Shown: positions 7,761 to 16,258 of the stretch, piece after piece
Layout: each line of letters begins with the position of its first letter
How positions within the stretch are numbered: the stretch's first letter is position 1
Assembly: GCA_017398805.1 (NCBI GenBank)
Contig: JAFQEZ010000027.1
Span: forward strand, 1-36,667
DNA length: 36,667 nucleotides
Reading direction: 5' to 3'
Origin: Bacteroidaceae bacterium
GTDB taxonomy: Bacteria; Bacteroidota; Bacteroidia; Bacteroidales; Bacteroidaceae
Translations under genes and position numbers: made by a program
The notes under the pieces: model-generated
Told to the model about the DNA's origin: nothing
Databases searched by the model: none
What the model saw: only the letters and a program-made list of their open reading frames with translations

Positions 7761-9287
7761 ATGAAACGCTTGGCATATATATTATTGTTGATGGCTCCGT
7801 TAGGTATGAATGCCCAGGATATGTATCAGACAGCTCCATTCATGGAGAATGACATTACAGGAACATCGCGCTTTATCTCAATGGGTGGTTCAATGGGCGC
7901 TCTCGGTGGCGATATGTCTGTTATGGGTACCAACCCTGCCGGTATCGGATTGTACAGGAGCACAGACATTGCAATAAGCGGAAGCATGAACTTCAATCGT
8001 GCAAAGGCAAATTACAATGGCAACGTGGTGAAAAGTAACAAGACTTCCTTTGACCTGGAGAACTTCGGTGCAGTGCTTGCATGCCGTCAAAATGATGGTG
8101 GCCCGATGAAATTCTTCAACGTCGGTATCGGGTATCGAAGAAAGAATGGCCTTTCAAGGGATTTCGCTATGGCCGGTCCATCTCTTGGCTACTCACAGCA
8201 GTATGCTATAAGATACTTGTATGACAATAACCCGTTCAACTTGAGCGATGCCGACTATAAATCATTCGAAGGGCTTTATTACTCTTGGTTGCCGCTGCTT
8301 GCGACATATGCGAATATAGGCGACACTGACGGAAACCTGATAACAAGGCCTGACGGCTCGTTGATATATGAACCTACAGATGTTGAGTTCGTGAGTGAGG
8401 AGCGTGGCGGAACATCGGAGGTTGACTTCAACTTCGCGACAAACTTCAACGACAGGTTCTACTTCGGTGCTACAGTGTCATTGGTCAACGTGGATTATTC
8501 AAGGAATACTGTATATTATGAGTATGATGACCAGGGTGAGATATACTCTTTGGGTAACTACAACGATGTAGAGGGTACCGGCGTAAATATCAAGATCGGT
8601 GCGATATTACGTCCTTTCAAATACTCTCCGTTCAGGCTCGGTTTTGCAGTGCACACTCCTACATGGTATAACCTGCGAAACTATTCATATGCTGATATCA
8701 GCGGTCCGTTCGGCGATTTCTATGATACAAGGGATTATGAACTCTACTATGATGTGCTTGATATAAAGAGCAAACTCAATACTCCATGGAGATTTACTGC
8801 TTCTGCAGCATATACATTCGGTAATTATCTTGCATTGAATGTAGATTACGAATATGCAGATTATACGACTGCAAGCTACAGACGCAGTGCAATAGGAAGC
8901 AGGAATGACCTTAACGAGGAGATTGAGTGCAACATGGATGAGCAGCACACTGTACGTGTAGGTGCGGAGTGTAATCTTGGCAGCGGTTTCAGCCTAAGAG
9001 GTGGTTATGTATACTCTTCGGCACCGATGAAGACAACTGCTTTCAAGGAGATGATGAATATGCCTGTGACATCTACTTCAACAGAGTTCGAGAACCGTTA
9101 CGACAAGGAGATGGTTACATTGGGTCTGGGCTATCGTGGAAAGATATGGTACTTCGATATGGCATATGCGTTGCAGACACAGAAGTCTGACTTCTATCCC
9201 TATTGCGACCCTGATGTGGTGAATCCTGCTGCAAAGGTTGATTATACCGATCACTCTGTTACAGCTACATTGGGTATGAAGTTCTGA
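7761..9287 (+). CDS. OmpP1/FadL/TodX-like outer-membrane protein
   Basis: The 508-residue precursor has a signal peptide (MKRLAYILLLMAPLGMNAQ). The mature N-terminus, TSRFISMGGSMGALGGDMSVMGTNPAGIGLYRST, is the plug signature of FadL/TodX-type barrels, often annotated 'hemin receptor' in Bacteroidetes. Many alternating aromatic/polar strands follow (for example ATVSLVNVDYSRNTVYYEYD), and the final residues end in Phe (VTATLGMKF), a beta-barrel assembly signal. The open frame begins at 7710, but the ATG at 7761 gives a proper signal peptide. The family transports hydrophobic compounds across the outer membrane; the substrate cannot be read from sequence. It is probably co-transcribed with the gene at 6177 and ends 11 bp from a convergent gene. 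Confidence 0.82.
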   Translation: MKRLAYILLLMAPLGMNAQDMYQTAPFMENDITGTSRFISMGGSMGALGGDMSVMGTNPAGIGLYRSTDIAISGSMNFNRAKANYNGNVVKSNKTSFDLENFGAVLACRQNDGGPMKFFNVGIGYRRKNGLSRDFAMAGPSLGYSQQYAIRYLYDNNPFNLSDADYKSFEGLYYSWLPLLATYANIGDTDGNLITRPDGSLIYEPTDVEFVSEERGGTSEVDFNFATNFNDRFYFGATVSLVNVDYSRNTVYYEYDDQGEIYSLGNYNDVEGTGVNIKIGAILRPFKYSPFRLGFAVHTPTWYNLRNYSYADISGPFGDFYDTRDYELYYDVLDIKSKLNTPWRFTASAAYTFGNYLALNVDYEYADYTTASYRRSAIGSRNDLNEEIECNMDEQHTVRVGAECNLGSGFSLRGGYVYSSAPMKTTAFKEMMNMPVTSTSTEFENRYDKEMVTLGLGYRGKIWYFDMAYALQTQKSDFYPYCDPDVVNPAAKVDYTDHSVTATLGMKF

Positions 9288-9298
9288 TGGGATAATCT

Positions 9299-10387
9299 CT
9301 ATTTCTTTCGCCAGAAATTGACACCGAAATATACGTTGATTACACCGAATCCATTGAGGATTGTCAATGAACTCTTGTTGTAGGAGTAGGTGTGCGAAAC
9401 GAGTGATGCGCCGGCATAGTAACGACTGTTGTTGTAGACTATGGCGGCGCGTGTTATGAAATCGAAATTGATGCTGGAGAGCAGCTCCTTACTACTGCTC
9501 AGTCTCAACGAGGTGTTTTTGTAGCCTACTGCCGGAGTCATGGAGATGTTGGCAAGGAAATCCTTTGCGAAAACCCAGTTGTAACTGTATCCGAAGTTGA
9601 TGCTGAAATCCTTGTATTTGATATGCTGGAACTTGAGGCCCTCGGTAAGACGTACCTGTATCTTGGGGTCGAATTTCGTGTGGTCGAAGGAAAATTCGTG
9701 CTCGTTGTATGTGAAACCGAGTATGAACGAACCTGCGCTGATTCTCTGGTTTGTAGACTGGCTGTATGCTGCCGGGTATGAGAATTTCTTGTTGTTGAAT
9801 ATGTAGTAGAGGTTAACGCCTTTCTGCTTTACTGTAAGACCATCGAAGTTGTGGTTGTAGTCTCTTATCTCGCTGCCGTTCTCCTTGAAACCCTTGGTGC
9901 CACGTATCTTGAAACCTTCGTCCCTCTTGCGGTAGAATAGGTCTACTCCTGCAGCGGCAGTGTAGAAACTGAAATTCAGGTCGGTCTGTGGAGCATTGCT
10001 TCCGATATCGAAACTGTAACCGAGGAAAATCCACCTCCATCCAAAATAGAGTCCTATCTTGTTGCGGCTACCGGGTGTCATTATGATGCTCTGCTTTGGA
10101 TCATGAGAGGAGAAGCGGTAATAGTCATAGCAGTATGAGTATTGCGGCATCACCGTCAGGTTATAAAGGTTGGGAGAGACATATATACTGTCCTTTTCAT
10201 CAAGAGTGTGCTCGATGAAGTTGCCGGTCTCGGATATGATGTTTTTAGTATAGTCGGCAATGGACTCGGTGAACGATTCAAAACTGATCTCCTTTTTCTG
10301 TGCTGCAGAATAGGATACCGAAAGAAGGATCAGCGAAACAGCAACGAACCATCTTAGCCTTGAACCGTATAAGTTGCTTTCCTGCAT
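9299..10387 (-). CDS. DUF4421 family outer-membrane protein
   Basis: The 362-residue protein has an N-terminal hydrophobic signal (FVAVSLILLSVSYSAAQ). Its body resembles the DUF4421 family of Bacteroidetes: YVSPNLYNLTVMPQYSYCYDYYRF, then MTPGSRNKIGLYFGWRWIFLGYSFDIG. Alternating beta-strand patterns throughout and the end VINVYFGVNFWRKK fit an outer-membrane beta-barrel. Function unknown. It is last in the minus-strand operon starting at 14252, 10 bp after the oxidoreductase gene. Signal prediction depends on the start; an internal in-frame start would lose the signal peptide, so the annotated start is preferred. Confidence 0.75.
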   Translation of the reverse strand: MQESNLYGSRLRWFVAVSLILLSVSYSAAQKKEISFESFTESIADYTKNIISETGNFIEHTLDEKDSIYVSPNLYNLTVMPQYSYCYDYYRFSSHDPKQSIIMTPGSRNKIGLYFGWRWIFLGYSFDIGSNAPQTDLNFSFYTAAAGVDLFYRKRDEGFKIRGTKGFKENGSEIRDYNHNFDGLTVKQKGVNLYYIFNNKKFSYPAAYSQSTNQRISAGSFILGFTYNEHEFSFDHTKFDPKIQVRLTEGLKFQHIKYKDFSINFGYSYNWVFAKDFLANISMTPAVGYKNTSLRLSSSKELLSSINFDFITRAAIVYNNSRYYAGASLVSHTYSYNKSSLTILNGFGVINVYFGVNFWRKK

Positions 10388-10397
10388 GAATGCCGTA

Positions 10398-11378
10398 TCA
10401 GATTATTTTGCCGAGAATCTTGTCCAGAACCCAGTTGGTGGGGGTAGCGCTTACGCTGTCGCAGGTGCAATTGCCCTTGTGCTGCAGATGCTCTACAATG
10501 TTCCTTATAAGCGGTAACTGTACATATGTGGGGTTCGGTATGTTGAATGTGCGCGTGCCCTCTTCGTTCCGTAGTTCTATAGGCTCAAAGGTGAATACCG
10601 AGAACTTGATTGTTCCTTTGCTGCCGAAAATCTCTATGTGGTCCTCTTTTGATGATTCGTCCGAAACAAAACACCATGAACCTGATCCGGGTATTCCTGT
10701 CTCGAACTTGAAGCAGGCACTTACGGTATCTTCGGCCTTGTACAATCCTCCGCGGTTGGCGGCATAACCTTCGGCATAGAGTATGCAGCCGAACATCTCC
10801 TGGAGAAGGTCTATCTGATGTGGCGCCAGGTCGTAGAAATATCCTCCTCCGGCAATGTCGGGGATTACTCTCCAAGGGAGGTTCGCGCGGTTGTAGTCAA
10901 GGTCGCGCGGAGGTACTGAGAATCGTATCTGTACGTTGAGTACCTTGCCTATCTGCGGAAGCAGTTCCTTCACTTTAAGGAAATAGGGGAGGTATCTCCG
11001 GTAGTATGCTACAAAACAGGGGACACCGGTCTCGCGCGATATCCTGTTGATGCGTGCGCAATCCTCATAATTGGCTGCAAGCGGTTTCTCGACATATACA
11101 GGCTTGCCTGCCTTCATTGCCATGATTGCATATGTGGCATGGGATGATGGGGGAGTGGCGATGTAGACCGCGTTGACTTCGGGGTCGTCAATCAATGCCT
11201 GCGCATCGGTGTAATAGTGGGGTATGTTGTGGCGCTTTGCATAGTTTCTTGTCTTCTCCTTGTCACGGCCCATTACTGCAACGACTTCAGAACCGCGCAC
11301 TACGGCAAATGCCGGGCCGCTCTTCTTCTCAGTGGCTTCACCACATCCTATAAAACCCCATTTAATGGTACTGTCCAT
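10398..11378 (-). CDS. Gfo/Idh/MocA family NAD(P)-dependent oxidoreductase
   Basis: The start at 11378 (MDSTIKWGFIGCGEATEKKS) gives 326 residues. The open frame extends to 11453 but overlaps the upstream porin gene, so the shorter form is chosen. The N-terminal Rossmann fold has GFIGCGEAT at 9-16, and VYIATPPSSH at 71-80 precedes the family lysine motif VEKPLA (Lys98). The C-terminal half is the alpha/beta dehydrogenase domain, with WRVIPDIAGGGYFYDLAPHQIDLLQ carrying the His of the GGGxxxDxxxHxxD motif. These enzymes oxidise or isomerise sugars and cyclitols; the substrate here is unknown. It starts 7 bp after the porin stop. A soluble sugar dehydrogenase inside an envelope-protein operon is unexpected. 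Confidence 0.88.
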   Translation of the reverse strand: MDSTIKWGFIGCGEATEKKSGPAFAVVRGSEVVAVMGRDKEKTRNYAKRHNIPHYYTDAQALIDDPEVNAVYIATPPSSHATYAIMAMKAGKPVYVEKPLAANYEDCARINRISRETGVPCFVAYYRRYLPYFLKVKELLPQIGKVLNVQIRFSVPPRDLDYNRANLPWRVIPDIAGGGYFYDLAPHQIDLLQEMFGCILYAEGYAANRGGLYKAEDTVSACFKFETGIPGSGSWCFVSDESSKEDHIEIFGSKGTIKFSVFTFEPIELRNEEGTRTFNIPNPTYVQLPLIRNIVEHLQHKGNCTCDSVSATPTNWVLDKILGKII

Positions 11379-11385
11379 CTCCTTA

Positions 11386-13464
11386 TCAGTTATAGAAATT
11401 CCACGAGAGTCCGAACCACAATACTCCCTGAGTTGTGGGGTAGTGCGGAACAAGGAAGTATCTTCTGTTTCCTGTGCCTTCGTTCACATGGAAGTATTTG
11501 ACGTAAAAACGTGTCTGCTTAAGCAGGAAGTTCGCATATACGCTTGCTATCGGGTAGTTTCCGATGGCAACCTTGTCGGCCTGGTTCTGCTGGACGAACT
11601 GTCCGAGTGCAGGGGAGTAGTCAGGTGCATAATATTCGGTGAAATACCTTACATCTGCTCCTATCTCGGTATTGAGGACCTTGGCTATCTTGAACTTGAG
11701 GAACAGGTTGGCATACATGTTGAACTCTGGCAACGGAAGTACGCTCTTGTTGCTGCTGTTCTGGTAGGTGAACTCTGTATTCAGGTTGAAGATTCCGAAT
11801 GTGAAATCCTGCTTGAGTGTCGCTGTCAACACCTGTATGTTATCGCTCTCCTGGGCAACAGAAAGAGCGTTGAGGAACTTGCCGGGAGCAATCTCCTTTG
11901 AGTTGTTGGCAATGTAGGTGTAGTTCTTTATGTTCTCTACTCCTACCGTGATCCTTGTACGGGATGAGGGTATATGTATCTCTCCGCCTATGCGTGTCTT
12001 GAACTCCTTGTCAAGGTTATCTTTGTCCCACCAGTAATGTTCAGAGTGGAAGTGACGGTAGTAGAACGATGGACGGTTGTTCTTTATGAAAGCGAATGCC
12101 TTGAGTTTGACATCCTTCTTCCATAATTTGAAATTGAAGTCGAGATTGCCGTCAATGGAGAAGGCTCCGATATCATCACCGGTCAGTGCGGCTTCTCCCT
12201 CTACATTATATCGGAACGACTCCCATCTGTTGCTGGAAATGGTACCTCCGACAGAGAGAATATGCTCATTGTATTTGCGTCGGTACTCTCTTGCGCCTGA
12301 TGTTGTGTCGGGCAGCGCGTAGCGGTTATACCTGTATGATGCGAAAGCCTTTATGTCGGCAAATGCCCATTTGCTGAATCCTTCACAGAGCGATAGTTCG
12401 ATCCTGTTGCTTATGCTCAGATGCTTGGTGTTGTCTGTGGAGTCGTAAGGCAGATATGTGTCGGCATAGAACCCGACGGGTTGCCTGTAGTTGATGAACT
12501 CTCTGTTGTTGTGCCTTACGTCGGCGGTATGAGTGATTCTGGCAACAGGAACAAAACGGGTGATGAGTGAGTCTGTTGTCACTCCTGTGGTGTCGATGTA
12601 TGCCTGCTCCTTGTATGAACCCAGATTGTAGTTGTGGGTGAAGTAGAGCGAAAGAGCCTTGTTACGGTTCCAGGTCTTGTCAAAATTGACCGGTATGTCT
12701 GTTGTGCCGAAGTTGCTGTTAGAACCGTCGGTCTCCTCGGGGCGGGTTATGTAGCGGTCATCTGTGATACCGCCGTTCTCGGCCTGTTTCAGGTGATAAC
12801 TGCTTGCCAGCAGATGATAGTTGTAGCGGTCGCTGCGGTAGAACGAGAATAGCGAGAAATTCATCTGCGAGCTTGCCTGATTGTCGTATCTGCCGCGTGC
12901 GTACAGGTAGTCGAACAGGAATCCTGCACCGAAATGTTTGCCTGCATTGGTGGTGAAATAGGCCCTGAAACGGTCATCGCCATCAACCTTGTTGCCTGAT
13001 GAGTGGTAGGTCAGGTTGGTGTAGGGCGATTTTGTGTCGGTAAAGATGAAACGTCCCGGTTCCGTAACGAAATAGTCATAGGGCTGCAGGAAATCGAATG
13101 TCGTCTCAGTGGGCCTGTTGAAGAATATTCTTGTCTGTCTTGGTGTTCCCATGTTGCCCAGGAAGTTGTACTCGCCGTTGATGCCTTCGGTAAGATGTGT
13201 GTTCTGGAACATGTGCTGCATGGTGTCGGCATCAATGGATATGACCTCGCCGTTTTTTGCATTGATGTGCCATTGATGTATCTCTTTGGGGACATTGAGT
13301 TCCTTCTTTGTGGAGTCCTTCTCGTTTTTTTTGAAGGGGCTGAATGTCTCGCCGCTTCCGAATCCGCTTTTGTTGTTTTCCTCAAGCTGATGGCTCTGGA
13401 TGTGCTGTCCGTAAAGGGATACGGGCAACATCATGAGCAGTATGTAGAGTAACTTCCTTGTCAT
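11386..13464 (-). CDS. Putative porin (Bacteroidetes 'putative porin' family)
   Basis: The 692-residue precursor has a signal peptide (MTRKLLYILLMMLPVSLYGQ). The sequence matches my recollection of the large Bacteroidetes putative-porin family. A short periplasmic N-terminal part (IHQWHINAKNGEVISIDADTM) is followed by NYLGN-like GEYNFLGNMGTPRQTRIFFNR, and then a long barrel with repeated aromatic strand patterns ending in VLWFGLSWNFYN. It should sit in the outer membrane; what it conducts is unknown. It is third in the operon, 22 bp after the small membrane protein, and close to the downstream oxidoreductase. Confidence 0.8.
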   Translation of the reverse strand: MTRKLLYILLMMLPVSLYGQHIQSHQLEENNKSGFGSGETFSPFKKNEKDSTKKELNVPKEIHQWHINAKNGEVISIDADTMQHMFQNTHLTEGINGEYNFLGNMGTPRQTRIFFNRPTETTFDFLQPYDYFVTEPGRFIFTDTKSPYTNLTYHSSGNKVDGDDRFRAYFTTNAGKHFGAGFLFDYLYARGRYDNQASSQMNFSLFSFYRSDRYNYHLLASSYHLKQAENGGITDDRYITRPEETDGSNSNFGTTDIPVNFDKTWNRNKALSLYFTHNYNLGSYKEQAYIDTTGVTTDSLITRFVPVARITHTADVRHNNREFINYRQPVGFYADTYLPYDSTDNTKHLSISNRIELSLCEGFSKWAFADIKAFASYRYNRYALPDTTSGAREYRRKYNEHILSVGGTISSNRWESFRYNVEGEAALTGDDIGAFSIDGNLDFNFKLWKKDVKLKAFAFIKNNRPSFYYRHFHSEHYWWDKDNLDKEFKTRIGGEIHIPSSRTRITVGVENIKNYTYIANNSKEIAPGKFLNALSVAQESDNIQVLTATLKQDFTFGIFNLNTEFTYQNSSNKSVLPLPEFNMYANLFLKFKIAKVLNTEIGADVRYFTEYYAPDYSPALGQFVQQNQADKVAIGNYPIASVYANFLLKQTRFYVKYFHVNEGTGNRRYFLVPHYPTTQGVLWFGLSWNFYN

Positions 13465-13486
13465 TGATGCAACGATGTGTCGGGGG

Positions 13487-13657
13487 TCAGTTTACAAAGC
13501 GGAGTATGAACTCGAAAACCTTTATTGCCAGCGTCGTGAAACCTACGTACATGAATGTAAGACCATTTCCATAGGCGAAATAGATGATGAATGTGACAAC
13601 GGCTCCAATCAGGAATGCGATGTTCAGTATGAATCTTATTCTGTCGATCAGTCTCAT
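13487..13657 (-). CDS. Small membrane protein, 56 residues
   Basis: A 57-codon frame starts at 13657, one base after the stop of the DUF4468 gene, and ends 22 bp before the porin gene. It has no overlap with another coding frame. The product begins MRLIDRIRFILNIAFLIGAV and continues as two hydrophobic helices (about residues 11-28 and 33-52, separated by AYGNG), with positive charges at the N-terminus. The tight spacing on both sides and the alternating hydrophobic composition support it as real. It resembles small Bacteroidetes membrane proteins found beside DUF4468/porin genes. Function unknown; possibly an inner-membrane accessory to the operon's outer-membrane proteins. Confidence 0.75.
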   Translation of the reverse strand: MRLIDRIRFILNIAFLIGAVVTFIIYFAYGNGLTFMYVGFTTLAIKVFEFILRFVN

Positions 13658-13658
13658 T

Positions 13659-14252
13659 TTACTTTGAGTTTAGTTCTTTTTCAAGCTCTTCAATCAGCTG
13701 ATTCTTGAGGTCGATGGTCTTGCGACGGAATTTGCCTTCGAACTTCTTCAGTTTCTCTTTTTTGTCGAATGCCATATCGTCTGTAATCCACTCCTCGGCT
13801 TTCATGTTCTTCATTCCGCCATTCTCTGCTTCGTCGTCATACCAGTATGTGATGCGCGACATGTTGAACCTGCAACCGCCGTCCTTAGATTCGATGGTAA
13901 GGTAATAGTAGATTCTTGCTCTGCTGAGGACAAATGCGTTCTGTTTGAAAACGATGTACTCCTCGGCTTTGAGTATTGTTGTACCTTCTGTATCGCTCTC
14001 ATATTCGTGGGATGCAATTACGTTCGGCTGGACATATCTCTCTTTTATCCAACCTGTGACTTTCTCGTCGACCTGGTCTGCTGAAAGCCCGTCGGCCTTG
14101 ATGAACTCTTCGAATGTCACGCGTCCGTTGACAACGGGAACTGCACCTTTCCGGTACTGTGTCTCAACGGTCTTGTCCTTTTTCTTGAAGAGTTGTGCAC
14201 TTGTAGGGATAGCCAACAGCGCGAGGATTATGAGGGGAAGTAATCTTTTCAT
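13659..14252 (-). CDS. DUF4468 domain-containing secreted protein
   Basis: The 197-residue protein has a signal peptide (MKRLLPLIILALLAIPTSAQ). It shows the DUF4468 pattern at about residues 38-120: PVVNGRVTFEEFIKADGLSADQV, then a conserved strand region with VFKQNAFVLSRARIYYYLTIESKDGGCRF. The C-terminal 40 residues are highly charged (KKEKLKKFEGKFRRKT) and likely helical. Members of this family are periplasmic or outer-membrane associated with a TATA-binding-protein-like fold; their function is unknown. It is the first gene of the minus-strand operon, behind the promoter at 14277-14308. Confidence 0.8.
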   Translation of the reverse strand: MKRLLPLIILALLAIPTSAQLFKKKDKTVETQYRKGAVPVVNGRVTFEEFIKADGLSADQVDEKVTGWIKERYVQPNVIASHEYESDTEGTTILKAEEYIVFKQNAFVLSRARIYYYLTIESKDGGCRFNMSRITYWYDDEAENGGMKNMKAEEWITDDMAFDKKEKLKKFEGKFRRKTIDLKNQLIEELEKELNSK

Positions 14253-14276
14253 ATTGTTCGGTCTTTATTTATTTCG

Positions 14277-14308
14277 CGAAGATAATACAAAACTGAAAAG
14301 AAAACAAG
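14277..14308 (-). promoter_or_regulatory. Promoter of the DUF4468-porin-DUF4421 operon
   Basis: On the minus strand, a -7 element TATCTTCG (14284-14277) is preceded after exactly 20 bp by CTTG (14308-14305). The transcription start would be near 14270, 18 nt before the start codon at 14252. Confidence 0.7.
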
Positions 14309-14399
14309 TTTATTCCGCTACTCTGTGTGGGTTTAACATTGGCAATTGTATAAGTCTTATGGGGCAGGGAACCGGCTTGTCAAAAATCATCGTAAAATT

Positions 14400-14431
14400 C
14401 TTGTTAATGCACGCAAGATATATTATTTTTG
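14400..14431 (+). promoter_or_regulatory. Promoter of the PASTA-rluD pair
   Basis: CTTG at 14400-14403 and TATTTTTG at 14424-14431 are separated by 20 bp, matching the Bacteroidetes consensus. Transcription would start near 14438, about 15 nt before the ATG at 14453, so the ATG at 14429 (inside the -7 element) cannot be the start. Confidence 0.75.
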
Positions 14432-14452
14432 CAAGGCAATATATGTGCGATT

Positions 14453-15145
14453 ATGAGAAAGCAGTCAAATAGAGAATCCGATTTCTGGAAAAAGACAAAG
14501 AAGGCAGCGTCTGTAAAGTGGAAACATTTCAAAAGGAAAGTTTCCAAGTTCTTTACTCCGAAACGCAAGAAGAATTTACTGATTATTTCATGCAATCTGT
14601 TGGCTATGCTTGCGGTTGCATTCCTTGTCCCATACCTGACGCTTAATTGGATAGACGATTATACAAAGCATGGCGAGGTTATTGAAGTACCTGATTTGTC
14701 GGGTAAGACATTGGCGGAGGCTGAAAAGATACTTGCCGGGGAAAAATTGGGGTATACCGTCATAGAGAAGAAGTTTAAGGAGGGCCACAAGAAAAATGAG
14801 GTTCTTGAGCAATATCCAAGAGCGCGTAAGTATGTTAAGGAAGGACGAAAAATAGCATTGGTTCTTAATACGGCAGAAAGACCAAAATATATGATTCCGG
14901 ATGTTATCGATGGCAGTTCTTATCGTCAGGCTGTGCATCGTCTTGCCGGTGAAGGCTTTGTCGTGAACAAGGTCGATACCATCAGTGGAGAACGAGACTG
15001 GGTGTATGGACTAAAATATAATGGCCAGGAGCTTTCTAATGGTATGTTGGTACCACGTGGTGCTGAACTTACGATTGTCATAGGTGGCGCTATGGAGAAA
15101 GATACGATCAATGAAATCGTGATCGATCACTCATATTTTGAATAA
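14453..15145 (+). CDS. Membrane-anchored PASTA domain protein
   Basis: The 230-residue protein (start MRKQSNRESDFWKK, chosen because the promoter overlaps the upstream ATG) has a basic cytoplasmic N-terminus. One transmembrane segment follows at about residues 41-65 (NLLIISCNLLAMLAVAFLVPYL). Two PASTA repeats face the periplasm, about 75-140 (EVPDLSGKTLAEAEKIL) and 145-212 (MIPDVIDGSSYRQAVHRLAGEGF). PASTA domains bind peptidoglycan or muropeptides in penicillin-binding proteins and kinases; here no kinase or transpeptidase domain is attached. It is followed 17 bp later by an rluD-like gene, the usual neighbour in Bacteroidales. The ddl gene often found after rluD is absent here. Confidence 0.88.
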   Translation: MRKQSNRESDFWKKTKKAASVKWKHFKRKVSKFFTPKRKKNLLIISCNLLAMLAVAFLVPYLTLNWIDDYTKHGEVIEVPDLSGKTLAEAEKILAGEKLGYTVIEKKFKEGHKKNEVLEQYPRARKYVKEGRKIALVLNTAERPKYMIPDVIDGSSYRQAVHRLAGEGFVVNKVDTISGERDWVYGLKYNGQELSNGMLVPRGAELTIVIGGAMEKDTINEIVIDHSYFE

Positions 15146-15162
15146 TCTGGAGCTGTAGTTAA

Positions 15163-16245
15163 ATGTGTAGTCTGGAATGTCCCGAAGAACTGGATGAACT
15201 GTTTGTCGATGGAGACGGACTTGATGCGGAAGAGACCTTGTTCAAGGAGATAAGGCTTGTAGCTGATAAAGGTCAGTCGCCTGTGCGTATTGACAAGTTT
15301 CTTGTTGACCATGTTGCAAACACTTCGCGCAACAGGATACAACAGGCTGCCGATTCAGGTGCAATTTCGGTGAACGGAAAGGTTGTCAAGAGCAATTATA
15401 AGGTAAAGCCTCTTGATGAGATTGTGATAACCTTTGACACTCCGGCATATGACAATACGATTGTCCCCGAAGATATTCCGCTTGATGTTGTCTATGAGGA
15501 TGACGTGCTTATGGTGGTGAACAAACCGGCAGGTCTGGTTGTTCATCCCGGATGTGGAAACAGCCACGGTACCCTTATCAATGCAGTGGCATGGCATCTC
15601 AAGGAGAATCCTGATTTTGACCCCAATGATCCTCAGGTAGGTCTCGTTCATCGTATCGACAAGAATACTTCCGGTCTTCTGGTTGTGGCGAAAACAGCCG
15701 CCGCCAAGGCTCATCTTGGTATGCAGTTCTTCAATAAAACCACGAAAAGGACATATAATGCGGTGGTGTGGGGTAATGTCAAGGATGATTCGGGTACCGT
15801 AGTGGGGAATATAACCCGTAATCCCCGTAACCGTTTGCAGATGTGTGTCTCTCAGGATGAGAATGTCGGTAAATATGCTGTTACCCATTATCGTGTGCTG
15901 GAGAGACTTAGCTATGTCTCTTTGGTGGAGTGTAATCTTGAGACCGGGCGTACACACCAGATAAGGGTTCACATGAAGCATATCGGGCATATACTCTTCA
16001 ATGACGATGTGTATGGCGGTGATGAGATACTTAAGGGAACGAATTTCAGCAAATACAGCCAATTTGTGCGCAACTGTTTCAAACTTTGTCCGCGTCAGGC
16101 GCTTCATGCAAAAACGCTCGGTTTTGTCCATCCGGTGACAGGGGAACAGATGTTCTTCGATTCCGATCTTCCTCAGGATTTCGTTTCTATGGTAGATGCA
16201 TGGCGTAAATATTCAAGTGCCAGCGCAAGCTATATCGAAAACTGA
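15163..16245 (+). CDS. rluD: RluA/RluD-family 23S rRNA pseudouridine synthase
   Basis: This enzyme converts specific uridines of large-subunit rRNA to pseudouridine. The 360-residue protein has an N-terminal S4 RNA-binding domain (about 40-88, VRIDKFLVDHVANTSRNRIQ). The catalytic core carries the HRID motif at 163-166 (LVHRIDKNTSGLL), where Asp166 is the nucleophile, and LETGRTHQIRVHMKHIGHIL is the second family motif. Domain order and length fit RluD, although RluC or RluA cannot be excluded without a tree. If RluD, it would modify U1911/1915/1917, and Psi1915 is the target of the rlmH product encoded at 31479-31952. It is co-transcribed with the PASTA gene. Confidence 0.9.
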   Translation: MCSLECPEELDELFVDGDGLDAEETLFKEIRLVADKGQSPVRIDKFLVDHVANTSRNRIQQAADSGAISVNGKVVKSNYKVKPLDEIVITFDTPAYDNTIVPEDIPLDVVYEDDVLMVVNKPAGLVVHPGCGNSHGTLINAVAWHLKENPDFDPNDPQVGLVHRIDKNTSGLLVVAKTAAAKAHLGMQFFNKTTKRTYNAVVWGNVKDDSGTVVGNITRNPRNRLQMCVSQDENVGKYAVTHYRVLERLSYVSLVECNLETGRTHQIRVHMKHIGHILFNDDVYGGDEILKGTNFSKYSQFVRNCFKLCPRQALHAKTLGFVHPVTGEQMFFDSDLPQDFVSMVDAWRKYSSASASYIEN

Positions 16246-16256
16246 AAAGTTTTTCG
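16236..16256. terminator. Possible bidirectional terminator between rluD and the GH25 gene
   Basis: CGAAAACT (16236-16243) can pair with AGTTTTTCG (16248-16256), with one bulged T and a GAAA tetraloop. It overlaps the rluD stop codon and separates two convergent genes only 13 bp apart. The stem is AT-rich and there is no strong T-run, so support is modest. Confidence 0.35.
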
Positions 16257-16258
16257 CT

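Noticed and set aside
11260-11901. 213-codon plus-strand frame
   Set aside because: Antisense to the porin and oxidoreductase genes, with no recognisable protein pattern.
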